From: Rhynochetos jubatus | Taxonomy: Eukaryota; Chordata; Aves; Eurypygiformes; Rhynochetidae | Length of the DNA stretch: 64,000 nt | Assembly (NCBI GenBank): GCA_027574665.1 | Contig: CM050650.1 | Span: forward strand, 95,639,086-95,703,085 | Reading direction: 5' to 3' | Shown here: in pieces, positions 1 through 12,776 of the stretch | How positions within the stretch are numbered: position 1 is the stretch's first letter | Layout of the letters: the number at the start of each line of letters is the position of its first letter | Notes under the pieces: generated by a model | Seen by the model: only the letters and a program-made list of their open reading frames with translations | Databases searched by the model: none | Told to the model about the DNA's origin: nothing | Program-made: the position numbers and the translations under genes

Positions 1-709
1 AGGGGGAGGAAATGCTCCAGGTGCTGAGCAGAGATATCCTGGCAGCCCCCAGTGCAGACCATGGAGGTCTACAACGGAGCAGAGACCCACCTGCAGGCCA
101 GGGAGAACCCCACACTGGAGAAGGTGGATGCCTGAAGGAGGCTGTGACCCTGGAGCAGGCTCCTGGCAGGACCTGTGGACCCATGGAGAGAGAAGCCCAG
201 GCTGGAGAAGATTTGCTGACTGAAGAACTGCAGACCATGGGAAGGACTCACATTGGAGAAGTTCATGGAGGACTGTTTCCTGTGGGAGGAACCCCACGCT
301 GTAGGAGTGTGAGGAGTACTCCCCCTGAGGATGAAGGATCAGCAGAAACAACGTGTGGTGAACTGACTACAACCCCCCATCACACTTGTGCCACTTGGGG
401 AGAGGAGGTAGAGAAATTGTGAGTGAAGTTGAGCTTAAGAAGAAGGGAGGGGTTAGGGAGAAGGTGTTTTAAGATTTTGTTTTAGCTCTCATTATCCTGC
501 TCTGATTTGATTGGTAACTATTTTTTTTTTTCCCCCACCAATATCAGTCTGTTTTGCCTGAGATATTATTTGCTGAATCATGTCTCCCTGTCCTTATCTC
601 AATCCACAAGCTTTCAGTTATATTTTTCTCTTCCCTGTACAGCTGAGGATGGGAGTGATAGAGCAGCTTTGGTGGCCACCTGGCCTCCAGCCAGGGCCAA
701 CTAATCACA
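1..709 (+). mobile_element. Avian endogenous retrovirus LTR, left end cut off by window edge
   Basis: The stretch is GC-rich and ends in a block (gagtgatagagcagctttgg, then a cacctgg..ccagccaggg..caac segment, ending tcaca at about 709) that I recognise as the 3' end of a common bird LTR. Upstream it carries degenerate repeats of a ctggagmag motif at about 115, 150, 202 and 253, typical of the U3 part of this LTR type. The usual poly(A)-signal region (gattggtaataaa in relatives) reads gattggtaactattttt at about 508-524, so the signal appears lost. An open frame of 136 codons at 12-422 is a by-product of the repeat, with no retroviral protein similarity that I can see. The start lies outside the window, so whether this is a solo LTR or the 3' LTR of a provirus cannot be decided. 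Family recognition is from memory. Confidence 0.75.
100..290 (+). repeat. Degenerate ~50-bp repeats inside the LTR U3
   Basis: The motif ctggagaag/ctggagcagg recurs at about 115, 150, 202 and 253, that is with spacings near 35-40, 50 and 50 bases. It is partly followed by gaggact- or caggacct-like words. This looks like a diverged tandem array, as often seen in retroviral U3 enhancer regions. Confidence 0.55.
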
Positions 710-1845
710 ATAGGTACTTATATGTAGACTCTTAAAATTAGGTATTTTAATTTGGTATTAAATCCCACCCTATGTGTGAGGTACTCAACAGCTATCTCAG
801 CCAAAGGAAATTTTATTGGGTTTAGATTAGATACATACAAATTAAAGTTTTTTCTTCAGTGTTCTTGTGAACACGAACTTTGTAATCAGCTCTTTTGATA
901 TAGGAGCATTTCAAATCCCACAATTTCAAATTAGTAGGAGCTTGCTAAACTAACCTGACATCCAAATAAAAAATCATCTTAATAGCTGGGCTGCAATATC
1001 AGAATGTCTAATATTACTAATTTTCAACTCCTATGAATTTTGCCTTTCTGTCTGTAGAGTGATGTACATCAACTAAGAGGTAGAACTTTAATTTTATTCT
1101 AGTTTTGGCTTGCATTAGAGCACAGTCTGGTCATCAGTACAAATCTCTTCAGACTAAGTTTTATTCAGGTTTCCACTTCCCAGCCAAATTCTGTAATCAA
1201 GAGGTTGTTTGGCAAAGTGGGACAATGTTCAGGTCCTATTTGGATCTTCTCACTTTTCAATCTGGGTTCTGTAATGTCACTCCAACTTTTCCCTATAGGT
1301 TTCTATTTCTGTACTGTAAAATCCCTTTCAGAACTAGATGTTTATTTTCATATACTGCAGTGTAGCATGTCATAGTTCCTACAACCCATTGACAGTCTGG
1401 CTCTTCATCTTTTCTGGCCAAATTCAGCTTTGTGTACAGTGTTGCAGTTTCAGCACATTTAGCTGCTTGACTCCAAGACTTCTTTCTGTACGTCTGCAAT
1501 GGAGAAATCAATTTCTAATTTCCAAGATTACTTGAAAGATTAATTAAGTATTGTTTCAATCCTTTGAAGATTAGAATGCTACATGAAAAACAGTATTATC
1601 ATATAAATGTTCTTCCTGAAAACACAAGATACATTTAGTTGGATGAATGTGGAAGCTTTCTTTTTTAAACCTGTCTCAATTTCTTTTTTTTTTTTTTTAT
1701 TTTTCTAAAGAGTAGGAGGTGTTTCACATTATAATTGAATTTCCATCATCTGGAACATATAGGCTTCTATGTAAAGAGAAACTTCTCTTTTTTTTAAATT
1801 TTTTCTTTCTTTTTTTTCTTATGTTATATTGAATACATCATTGAA

Positions 1846-1874
1846 TTGTAATACATTTTTCAAATGTATTACAA
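1846..1874. repeat. Perfect 13-bp inverted repeat with 3-base loop
   Basis: The left arm ttgtaatacattt (1846-1858) and right arm aaatgtattacaa (1862-1874) are exact reverse complements around the loop ttc. It sits in T-rich flanks. It could be a chance or slippage-derived AT hairpin; no transposon ends or target duplication are visible. Confidence 0.85.
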
Positions 1875-4800
1875 ATGCATACATATTGAATGCATTTTTC
1901 TTGTTATAATGTTTTTTATTGTAGTTAAGGTCTCTTGTCCACTATAAGTGAAACTAGTTTGAGGCACCTTTCCTGAGAGTTTCAGTTGCATGCAGAAAAC
2001 TGTGTCTTTGTCACTTTGTAGAATGCATTTTGAAACAAACATGGTTCTCACTGATAAATGACATGTTATGAAATCACCAAACGTGCCTTAAACAGCATAA
2101 TGGCTTTAAAACATTTTAATTAGCTATTTGGCAAATCAACAGATGTAGAGTATCATCGAGCATGCATAATTTATCTACTAACAATAGTGTCTGTACTTTT
2201 TAAGAGCTTGTAACACTGCCTTGTACTTGTGCTTTTAAGACATCATTGGCTGTAATCCTAACAGCTTGTAAGAGCTTTAAACACAAAATACTAAACCAAA
2301 TGAAATTCTAAATAAAATAATATATCTAGTTTTATACCAACCACATGTCATTCATTATTACTAGCTACACTTCAGAAGCTTCAAAAGAAATATATTATTA
2401 ATATAGTTTGTGTTTATTCTGTAGATTAAAAAAATACATAAATTATTTAAATACTCTAATCACAGCATGACATTTCCTTTTATCTGAGAGCAAGAAACGC
2501 AGCAGGAACTTCACAAATCCTTCTAGCATACTTCCTGGAACTACTAGGATATTTAACATAGTGATGCCAAACCATTATCATTTTACACCATTTCTTACTT
2601 ATTTGTTACCAGAATTTGCTCTAGAGTAGCCTATAACTGATTTGCTTAAATTTTATTTTTCTTCTTTTGTCACATAAGAGGTTAAAAATACAGGGGTGTG
2701 CTGGCATCTGTTTCCTAAATGTCCATTATCCTTTGACATACTTAAAGGTGTCTGACAGCCATGGGACAATGACAGATGTGACATAGGTCCTGATTAGATA
2801 AATTTCCTGCTGAAGGTGCAACTGCAAGCTAGACTGGATGTTGAAATGGTACTACATATCTGTTTTCATGTAGATACATCACATCCAGTTTGGATTCAGT
2901 TCAGGATTAAAGTATCCACATTTATATTTCCAACTTCTGTGTGCACTAGATATCTAAACCACATTACTAACATTACACATCTTCTCACTGTAGTCCATGG
3001 AATTTGGGAAGCAATTTAATTCATCCAAAAATAAGCCTTTAATACCTGAATCGGTAGTTGAGACTCTGGAATTTGATGACTTTGGAAATATGCTAGGGTG
3101 TCCCACGTGATCATCAGCTGCCATTCCAGGAAACATGTTCCCATGTCTTGCATACCCTAAAGTGTCTCAGCTGACACTAGGTTTCTATATTTGGGCAACT
3201 GAATCCTGATCTGATGTGTGATTAGTGAAGTAGTTCTGTCTGATCAGTGGAATACAATGAATGTCTTCAGATTTACATTGGCTGACTACTTCACTGACAA
3301 GTAGGCACACATTTTGAGAGACACAGTGTTATATGACCTAACCTTGAGCTGTCCTGTAGAGGCTTTGACCATGTTAAGAGAGCCCTCTGGGTTGTTGATT
3401 ATAACTCAAATGGGTATTATATCTACAGAGGAAGAGTCATATATATTAAAAAAATCAACTTCCCGCTTAGTGAGATTTATTTGTATCACTCTTAAGCACT
3501 GACTGACATGAACCACTGCTACTGTTTTGGTTGAAACTATCTCTGTCTATTTAGGAGTTAGTTACCCCACAGAATATGGATACAGGAAATCACTGAGATG
3601 CTTCTGTAATTTGTTCATCCTCTCATGTAGCTTCTGCCTCTTGAACAATTTGGATATATGAATTGCTGCTACCACTGATTGCTTCCTTCCCGACCATGAC
3701 CCTGAAGTTAAAACCTTGTGCAAAATAGGTATTTCCATCTTCCAAACCTCATCCCCATCCCCAGGAATTATTACTGCTGGTACGCAATGAGTACTACCTG
3801 CTGATAGAGGTGTGAAGAATGAATGTTTAAAGCCCTCTTGATATATAAACCTAAACCAGCTTCTTGCTTGAGATAGTAGTTTTAAAACTGAACTTTTGGA
3901 ACAGCCTACAATTGTGCTGCTCTCTTAAACAACAAGAAAAAGGACACCTATATTCTCCATATTCCAGATTTCCATTTATTTTATGTTTTCCCGTGTTCCA
4001 CAGGCAAAATTCCTTTCAGAATGAAAGCTGTAAGAATTTGCACATTGGCTTCATATGAAAATTGTACTAAGCACACAAGCAAAACAGGAACTTGAATGTG
4101 ATCTTTCACTCAGTGCTTCAGCTTCTGATTGCTCTTAAGAAACATTTTAACTCAGGTTATCCTTTCAACTACAGTCATTAGTATTTCTCACTACCTGCCT
4201 TTCTGAAGTTCCTCTTTCAGGGAACAAGCAGTGTCAACAGAAACTGTGGAACTTGTGTTTATTTACCTTCACTTGGTGTCACCATTAAATGTGTAACAGA
4301 TTATTTTTTTTTTTTGGTCTTTGTCATAGTTCTCATATTCAACAGTGAATGTGAGAAACTTGTCTGTAAGACCTTTTAGAAATTTGCAGCTGATTGTTGA
4401 ATAATAACACATCATTTACTGCAAAACTTGTTGCAAACTGATTATAAGACAAAAATTTTGTTATGAGATGTCATTTGTATAACAGTCTTCTGTTATAAAC
4501 CATTGTGAGATACTTAATTATTTATTGAACATAGGAAGAGGTATAGACCGTTGGATACCTTTCTGTTTAAGTCTTCTTTCTATACATGTTACATTTTGAA
4601 AAGCTCATATTTTATGAATTTAAATTGCTATATCTTGTTGATTAATTATTTAAACATATATTCCTGTAACAACAGTTTCTCTGATGTAGCCTGAAGTAAA
4701 ACAGAAAATCTAATGCAAATTAAAAATCCATAATTTGCTCATAAATATCTGCAAATGTGCATAGTTGAGAACAGAAATTTTTTACAAGTTTTCTTCTATT

Positions 4801-5024
4801 GTAAAAGTTTGAAGAAAGAAAATGAAAGGGATACCTAATTAAATAAGTTCTTCATGACTTCATTCTGTGTCTTCTTAGTCTTCAGCTGTCTGAATATAGA
4901 ACTTCTGAAAGGACTTCACTCTTCAGGATTCCCAAGTGATCACCCTGAATATATGGTGATCTGTAAAACACATTAAATTATGTATTCTAAAGAGAATTTT
5001 ATGTCCAGTTACAAGATTCCCGGG

Positions 5025-5041
5025 CCCCCCCCCCCCCCCCC
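5025..5041 (+). repeat. Poly-C tract (17 C) followed by C-rich tail
   Basis: An uninterrupted run of 17 cytosines is preceded by cccggg and followed by atcccccaccccc. The opposite strand is a G-run able to form G-quadruplexes. It is isolated in AT-rich DNA. Confidence 0.95.
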
Positions 5042-7801
5042 ATCCCCCACCCCCAAGTATGATAGTGATCATCTTTGAAAAGAAATTAAGTTGAAATCAA
5101 TATTTTAGAAAGAAAAAATTAAGAATTTTGTTAAGGGAAGTCAGATTGGGAAATACATGAAGTTTGCAGGTTCCATGTTTTATTTAATTGAACATGTAGA
5201 TGTGGTGGATTTGTAATAAGGGGAAAGGGGCTGTTGTTAACTAATTGGCATAGATAGAATGCTATATTGGATTACTTTAAATAAGTAGTATGTAATAAGG
5301 ACATAGTTCACTTGTTACCAAACAGATCAGCAAAGATATCCCTAGTCACCAAACAACAGTCATGCAGCAGAACTATGCTACAATTAGTTTCCTGATGAAA
5401 TCAGATCATTTTCCCAACTGTGATCTGAAGCTCATCCAGGTGTACATCCTCACTGAGTGCACAAGACTTGTTTATGTACTAGGATTTGTCATATATATGT
5501 CCTTCATCTTTTCATGAATATTGATTTTCTTTCTCTAGATTTAGTACAAACGCCAGTAGAAAATAAAACATCAAACATTTCCAGAAAGTTGATTCCCTCT
5601 GACTTTTGCCTAGCATGTGTGCTTTTAGGAGCTATCTGCAGAGCTGCTTCATGGAATTTCCCTTTCTGACCACATTCTTTTATGTGGGAATTCTGGGCAT
5701 TGCTTGCTGGCTTGATGTTCAGGCACTGTGAAGTACAATGGGAAGTGGCTTGGCTGTTATTTTAGATCTCTCTCACCTATCATTTTTAAGAAGGGAACAT
5801 ATTCTTAACATAATACACAATATAAGATGTTATATTGTATTAAATGATGGCCTTTTTCCCTGTTATCATTTATAGCTACACTAATCCTGCAGCTGTCTAT
5901 GAAATGGATGATTCTTATACTCTACATGAATTGCCTCTTTTGGCATCCTTCCTTCCAAAGGTCTCCTGTCCCTCTTTACACATTAGATGATTTCTTTTTC
6001 CTTCCGATTTTTTCTTGGTTTTTAGAACAACTGTTTTCAGTAGAGAAAAACAAAAGATGATTAAGTCTTTCACATCCTCATATCTTGCAGTCTTGATTGC
6101 AAGGATTCAAAAAAGTTACTTATCACAGCCTCAGTTCTAGGAATAACTCAGAGTTTGTTCTATCTGAAAACATAATGGCAAATGCTCTTCATCTGCATCT
6201 ACATGGGCTGTGCTGTGTTCCTCAGCTAGGAAGTTACTAGTCATTTTTCAAAGCAAGCCGCTTCTTGCTGAAGTTTGTAATTTCTGACAGTTAGTATTTG
6301 GTAATCAAAAATGAGGAGGTGGGCTCTGAATTCAGTATTGTAATAAAGAATTCTTTTTTTTTTTTTTTAGCTGATTGTAAAGATTTCTCTTACAGAAAGT
6401 TTGCAAGAATAATAAATTTGATGCATATGTGAATTTTGTTGCTGTGAACATTAACTGGTTAACACAAGAATATGGTGGTGCAAAAGAAAAGACCATAGGA
6501 TACCAGTGGTAAAAAAAGTTAGAGGAAAATTTTTCCCACCAAGAGTAAAATGTAATTGGAAACCTAGAGCACTAATTTTTCTCTAGTTTAACATGTTCCT
6601 TTAAAGTAAGTGATCTCAAAACTTGCTTCTTCCGAGGTTTTAGAAGTCTCAGAAATTTAGAGTTTCTCAGTGGAAAAAAGACTTCATCAATAGTGCATAA
6701 GACTGTAAATAATACCACATTCTTTTAATATCTTTCCCCCACTCTTCCAATATTTAGGATTTTCTATTGAAAAGCTTTCAGGAGCAATACGTCAAAAGGG
6801 GAAAAAAACTGTCAGTGTTAAAAACTCTTCTTCATCAGAACCCTGTCATCTGTAGCAAGATCTTCATTCGTTCCCTTAGCTTCCAGGTAGAGCTGAAGGT
6901 CTAAGATATCCTGCATTTTTTCAGGAACTGAAAAACCACTTCACAAGGGAAGGAGATGAACATAAATTATAAAATTATACCTATTTATGTATGTCAGACA
7001 TAATAGGAAAATAATGTCTAGAATACAGTCAAAAACACAGGTACACAATGATTCTCAAATGGCATCCTTTGATATATCATCAAGTTGCATCTGCATGTAA
7101 CAACTCTGAATAAGAACCATAAAGTTTACTGACACAGTATAGCACCAAAATTATTAGAAACAGTGGGAAAATATTACATTTGGATTGCACACTTTATGTA
7201 GCTGCACTTAACAACAAAATGGTTTTCCAGCTATTCAACGCAAAGTAAAATTCATATAATGTGTATGCATGTGAGCATGTGTGTATGTGTGGTTTGGCAA
7301 ATAAAATTTCATATGTGATATATATGTGTTCACATATGGTATTATAAGGCTTTTTACTTAAGAGCATTCAACGTTTTTCCTTGAGTGTTCATATATTCAA
7401 ATATGTGTGGGAGGTTGGGGAACTATATATCCTGTGGTGATTAGATAACAGTGGCAAACATAAGATGTTGATGCCAATATTAATTTTTTTATATTCAGGA
7501 AAAATAATTTAATTAAAACAACAATTTACTGAGTTGATGGCAGGTAGGGTTTTAATTTCCCAGGCTACTGAAAATAAATGGTTCTGCTGTCAATCGTCAT
7601 ATTCACAATAAGCAAGTCTTATCTTCCTTTCCAATTCTAATCCTGTGACACCAGAATCATGGTTTCTCTGTGTAACTGAATCACCTTGAGAACTCTCATG
7701 TTTTTGTTTGTTTATTGTCTTTAGTTTTGTTTTAAACTTTTGGATATATTTTTCATACATTATTAGGTTTTGCAGGCTTGTTTACCTCAAGCCTGGAATA
7801 G

Positions 7802-8504
7802 TGTTCTGGTTTTAGTTGGGACAAAGTTAATTTTCTTCACAGTAGCTAGTATAAGGGTATGGTTTGGATTTGTGTGTGGCTATGTTTTGGATTTGCATTG
7901 AGTGTTGACAACACTGGTAGTTTTAGTTGTTGCTGAGGAGTGTTTGTACCAAGTCAAGGACTTTTTCTGTTTCTGATGCTGTCCCTGTGTTCCCTGTGTA
8001 CAGTCATGACAGTAGAGCCAAACTGACCAAGGTAGTTTTTCATTCCATAAACCATCATGAACAATATGTAAGTTGGGAGTGGGCTGGCAGTCATGTTGGC
8101 TCTCTCAGTCGCTTTCCTGTACTCTTTCTTGTTCAGGCTCACTTGGGCTCGGGTGCAATCTCTCTCTTGGGTTTGGCCTGGCTCTTGAGCTCTCCAGCTC
8201 TGGCTCTCACTTCTTGGGACCTGTCTGGGTATCAGTCAGTGGCCGGTGGGCAGTTGTATAATTTGGTTTATTTTCCAATATTTTCATCACATAATAATAG
8301 TAGTAGTAGTAATAGTACTGTTAGTATTATTGGTATTTTTAATATTATTGACATCAATAAGTTATTAATTTATATTCAATTATTAAATTGTTCTTAACCA
8401 GCAAGTTTCCATGTCTTTTCCTCTGATTCTCCTCCTGCATTGGAGGAGGGAGGGGAGTGAGCAGTTGTGTGGTATTTAGTTGCTGGCTGGGATTAAACCC
8501 TGAG
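7802..8504 (+). mobile_element. ERV LTR, copy 1 (subfamily with CT-rich insert)
   Basis: It starts tgttctggttttagttggga and ends near gattaaaccctgag, matching both ends of the LTR copies at 9156, 27778 and 40618. Shared inner blocks include the acagtagct segment, aaggactttt, gtcagtggcc, a tag/tat trinucleotide-rich stretch (about 8287-8345) and an ATTAAA poly(A) signal at 8382-8387. A CT-rich block at about 8100-8215 (ctctctcttggg, ctccagctctgg) is shared with the copy at 40618 but absent from the other two. The 3' end is decayed and no target-site duplication is clear (aatag precedes the start). The 156-codon frame at 7927-8397 is incidental. It is probably a solo LTR, since no internal retroviral sequence adjoins it. 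Confidence 0.8.
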
Positions 8505-9155
8505 GGCGAGCTACCCAACTTAGTTTATATTTTATACATTTTTGAACTCTTTATTTTCTTACAGACAAGTATTATTAGTCTAATTAACACTCTTCCATTT
8601 ATATTGATGGAAATTACATGCTATTCATTTGCACCTTTAAAACAAAAATCTCTTTAAGTATTAAATACCTTTGCAATTGAAAACAAGTAGGAAAACAAAA
8701 AACTTTTCTTTATTATAATTTTTGCAAATTCAATTTAGGCCTTGATTCCAGTAAATCTTTAAAATACAACAAGGTTTTCTTGAGGGTTTTGCAGTATCAA
8801 AGTAACAAAAATGTTTCCATAGAATATATAGTAATTCATCAAATATCTTTATCAAAGAGGAAATGTTTCTCTGCTTGTGTATTTGCATTTTTATGTAAAT
8901 GCATTCACAAACACATGTAACTATATTTAATTTAATTTATGTGCTACTAGGGTTATTCCATGTAAACACGTTCCACATGCTATATATATTCCACATAAAG
9001 GATCAAAACTCAGTGACTTTATTCAGGTGAATTAATTTCCTTTGGTCAAAAATTTGAAAACATAGACAAAAATGACTGACTCACATAAAAAAAGCATACA
9101 ATTTAGATCTTTTTTTTTTTTTTCCATATTATGGCCTAATTCAACTGTTGCTGTT
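8505..9155. other. Unique AT-rich spacer between two LTRs
   Basis: These 650 bases separate two same-orientation LTRs but show no gag, pol or env similarity, no primer-binding site after the first LTR and no polypurine tract before the second. It appears to be ordinary genomic DNA, with a T-run at about 9109-9123. Confidence 0.65.
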
Positions 9156-9771
9156 TGTCCTGGTTTGAGCTGGGACAGAGTTAACTTTCCTCCTAGTAGC
9201 TGATATAGTTCGGTGTTTGGGATTTTGCATGAGAATAATGTGTTAACACACTGATGTTTTGGCTGTTGTTAAGCATTGCTTATACTAAGCCAAGGACTTT
9301 TCAACTTCCCATGCTCTACCTGCCATGAGGTGCACAAGAACCTGGGGGGAAGCATAACTGGGACAGCTGACACAAGCTGACTAAAGGGATATTCCCTACC
9401 ATATGACATCAGGCTTAGTATATTAAACCAGGGATAGTTGTATAGTTGTCCAGGGAGCAGCAATTGCTGCTCAGGTACAGGCTGGGTGTCAGTCAACGGG
9501 TGGTGAATGGTTGCATTGCTTGCTTTTCCTGTTTGTTTTCTCTCTCTCTCTCTCTCGCTTACCTCTTCATTTCAAATTATTATTATTGTTATTGCTATTT
9601 ATTGTTTTATTCCATTTTATTTCAAAATTTTTTAAATTAAAAATTTATATTTCATTAAACTATTCTTGTCTCAACCCATGAGCTTTCTTACTTTGGCCCT
9701 TCTGATTTCCTCCCCCACCCCACCATGATGCTTGGTGGTGCTGGGTTATCGAACAAGGTTAAACCATGACT
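9156..9771 (+). mobile_element. ERV LTR, copy 2 (subfamily without CT-rich insert)
   Basis: It begins tgtcctggtttgagctggga and ends gttaaaccatgac, the best-preserved example here of this avian LTR consensus. A TATA-like tagtatattaaa lies at about 9416-9426, a (TC)n run at about 9537-9556, and an ATTAAA poly(A) signal at 9654-9659 followed by the ttgtctcaacccatgag block typical of the family. The 5 bases before the start (ctgtt) and after the end (ctggc) agree at only 3 of 5 positions, so the target duplication is at best decayed. No internal retroviral region adjoins it, so it is read as a solo LTR, probably ERVL-like. Confidence 0.85.
9654..9659 (+). terminator. ATTAAA poly(A) signal of LTR copy 2
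   Basis: ATTAAA is followed by a T-rich stretch (ctattcttgtctc). Its position matches ATTAAA in copies 1 and 4, supporting it as the family's polyadenylation signal. Confidence 0.6.
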
Positions 9772-12522
9772 CTGGCATAAACACAAATCTTTAATTAAAT
9801 CAGAATTTGCTAGGAATATTCAGGCAAATAAGCCTTAGGTACTTTTTGTATTTATTTAATGTTCTTCCAATGTTGTCTATAGTCTAAAACATTTTCAAAC
9901 CCAAAACAATAGGGAAAGGATCATATATAGACAAAGGAACATTAACAAGTAATAAAGATTCTTCATCTACAGACATTATACATTTGGATGACACAGCTTT
10001 CAGGAAGACAAGGGTACTTCAATGTACAGGTATGCAGTTCGAGAATGTCCTTTTCAAAATAGAAGAGTTTTCATGAACCTAAATCTTGGATTCCTTCCGT
10101 ACTTAGGCTTAGATTTATTTAATATCTTTCTTAAGTGCACAATATTAAACACTTTATTAAAACATCTAAACTGTGGGAATAGTAACTCTAGGCTCTATGT
10201 ACAGTTGTGATTTGGCTCTCAAGATCTTATAGGATGACCCATCATTTTAATTTTTGTACATGGAATCTTGGCCATATGTGCTTTTAATTTGGATGCCACA
10301 AAAACTTAGCACACATAAGTATTTTTAAATGTTTCCATCCTTCTTATTCCTGACATGAAAGATTACTATTCTTTGCAATAAATTAACACAAAGGACATGT
10401 ATGTTAGGTGTTGTCAAAAGCAGCTTGAAAAACAAATAGTATTGTCCAGTCAGAAATAAGACGCTTTAGATCTTGTTTTGGATAATCACAGTTTCTTATT
10501 AACTAGAAAAGAATTTTGGGAAGAGTAAGCCAACAGAGAATACAGTTAACATTTGTAAGTGATGGAAAACCACTTTTCTTGAAATGAGGATGTTTCAAAT
10601 TTTAAAACACCCATTGTTATAAAATATTTGAAGGGACAACTACAGTGTGGATTATGTTAATCAGAAACAGAGAATAGACTCCCATATGATGAAAAGTCCT
10701 TTCAAGGATACTTATAATAGTTTATTAAAAGTAAAGAGATTTATGATTTAAGTGTAAAAAACCATGAAAATAAAATAAAACCCAATGCCATTCATTGCAT
10801 TAGAATTAATTTAAAAGATGGATCAATTGGAGGCAGAAGGTTAGTTTTACACTGGAGAATCCAGAAGTAAGATTCTTAACATGAGAATACATGCATTCAA
10901 ATCCATTGGTGATGTACAGAGAATCTAACAGAAATAGTGCCTTATTTCAGACTCTTCACTGACGTTTATCAGCCTCTTCATGGATGTTTAAACATGTTTT
11001 TAACAGTTTATTAAGAATACACTAATTTAGAAAAATACTTTGGTCTTGTCTTAAGCATGTTTTATGTCCCAGTGCAAAGTCTGGATTGTATTAAAGATAT
11101 CTAGTTTTTCAAAAAGAAAACTACAGGCTTTTAGAATGGTATTGATATACTCCATTTCAGATGCCTGCATGGTACCTAATTATCTTCTGTTGCTTGAATG
11201 AACCATGAGAGGAAAATGACACTTCCAAAGGATGTCTCCTCTGATCTATCCTTCACATCTCTTTTAGAAGGAGATTTAACATCCTATAAACATAGCTCCA
11301 GAAGTAGTTATTTCTCTTGACTGGTACTCAGAAAACCTGTGTTAAATGGCTCATAATTAAATGTCCGGGGTTTAGATGACCCAGTTAGGCACATGAAATC
11401 ATGAAATTAATGTTCGTTTTATTGAAACTGAAGTTCTATAGCCAGACATCCCATGGTCTTGGGTATTCCAGAAAAATAAACGAGTCCTATTAAAGTAGGA
11501 TAATTACTTCAATGTTTTTAAAAGTATCAGTTTGCTGTAAATTTCAATAAAGTTTATGCAACATTTACGTGTGCACTGTGTAGAGTTTATGATTTCTGAT
11601 TCTCACCAGAAACCTTTATTTAAATCAGAAAATCACTGAAGTTCTGAAAACGAGACATACTAGTCTGGGAAGCATGTTAACCGGAATGAACATATCAACA
11701 ATTAATTTGTAATTTTTATCTGTATAATCTCATATTTTGTGTTAAAAGTATTAGAAGCATAGCTTCCTGAAAATCAAGCTATCTATGATATATAGCATAG
11801 TCTTTTCCCGGCTGATGAAATAATAGGAACAGTGCACTCTTTTAGGTGAGTTATGACAACCTGTACCAGTTCTGAAGACCATTTGTACTGTTCTTGGTGT
11901 CTAAATTTCTGACAAAAGAGACAACATATCTATGTTGGCTTACAAAACTACTGGTTTGCTCAAGGATAGTAAACACAGAAAATTGTGTAATACTCTTGAA
12001 AAACAACCTATAGGAAAATTTTCTCCATACTAAAAAAAACCCCAAACTTATATGTAGGCCCATTTCCTGGGCAAGAATACTAAAGTTGTCCCAAGAACAA
12101 ATCCTGTAGACAACAGGAGTATATGTTTTTGTTAAAGAGATATAAATTGGTAGGTATAATTTTTGCTGTGCTGTTCACACATAAAGGAAAACTTGTTTCC
12201 AGTGTAAATATCAATCTTTAAAGCAAACACACTCTAAGTGCAGACAGATGGTTCAGTTTAGTGACTACTTTCTGAGTGTTGCTTCTCCATTCATTGTGGG
12301 ACAAAAAGGAAAAGAGAAAAAGAAATAGAAAAAGTATTGCAAGTGTTCTAAAGAAGACTGACAGTGCTTTTAGAAAGTGTTGGTGAAAATGAGTTCCTCA
12401 CAGAATCAGTGCATTCTTATATATAGCAAACAGCTCATAGACTCACACCTTTATTTTGAAGAAAGTATGGACAAGGAAGAACAATTTAATTTTGGCTATT
12501 CCTATATACATTTCTTGCAAAT
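9772..12522. other. AT-rich unique sequence without a recognisable gene
   Basis: I find only chance-length open frames (at most about 70 codons) and no repeat family or structured RNA that I can support. Confidence 0.65.
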
Positions 12523-12776
12523 TCATAGAATCATAGAATGGTTTGGTTTGGAAGGGACATTAAAGATCATCTAGTTCCAACATCCCTGGCATGGGCAGGG
12601 ACACCCTCCACTAGACCACGTTGCTCAAAGTCTCATCCAGCCTGACATTGAAGACAGCCAGGGATGGGGCATCCACAGCTTCTCTGGGTAACCTGTTCCA
12701 GTGCTTCACCATCCTCTCTGTGAAGAATTTTTTCCTGATATCTAACCTAAATCTCCCTGCTTTCAGTTTAAACCCA
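12523..12776 (-). mobile_element. CR1 LINE, 3' end, minus strand
   Basis: The plus strand reads tcatagaatcatagaatg and then the reverse complement of the avian CR1 3' UTR and ORF2 end. On the minus strand the end of CR1 ORF2 is readable: [20 protein letters not shown], then [16 protein letters not shown] (within the frame 12611-12808). The element is strongly 5'-truncated (about 250 bases), as is usual for CR1. Similarity stops after the FKLKAGR part, near 12776. It belongs to the same subfamily as the copies at 30142 and 61753 (shared gggatggggcatccacag and gcatgggcagggacaccct words). Confidence 0.92.

Larger units (their letters stand above)
710..7801. other. AT-rich unique sequence without a recognisable gene
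   Basis: No open frame here exceeds about 90 codons and none resembles a known protein. I see no CpG island, no LINE or LTR piece that I can name, and no structural RNA. What it does hold is listed separately: a perfect hairpin at 1846-1874 and a C17 tract at 5025-5041. There are also T-runs near 1684-1698 and 6354-6368 and a TG-rich patch at about 7261-7292. Confidence 0.7.

Noticed and set aside
12..422. 136-codon open frame at the window start
   Set aside because: It lies wholly within an LTR with internal repeats; the protein is low-complexity and repeat-driven, with no retroviral or host similarity.
6354..6368. T-runs as transcription terminators
   Set aside because: No Pol III gene body lies upstream of this or the other T-runs; they are ordinary slippage tracts.
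7927..8397. 156-codon open frame
   Set aside because: It coincides with LTR copy 1 and reads through its CT-rich block and trinucleotide repeat; other copies do not keep the frame.
7802..9771. LTR copies 1 and 2 as the two ends of one provirus
   Set aside because: They belong to different subfamilies, and the 650 bases between them show no primer-binding site, polypurine tract or retroviral coding sequence.
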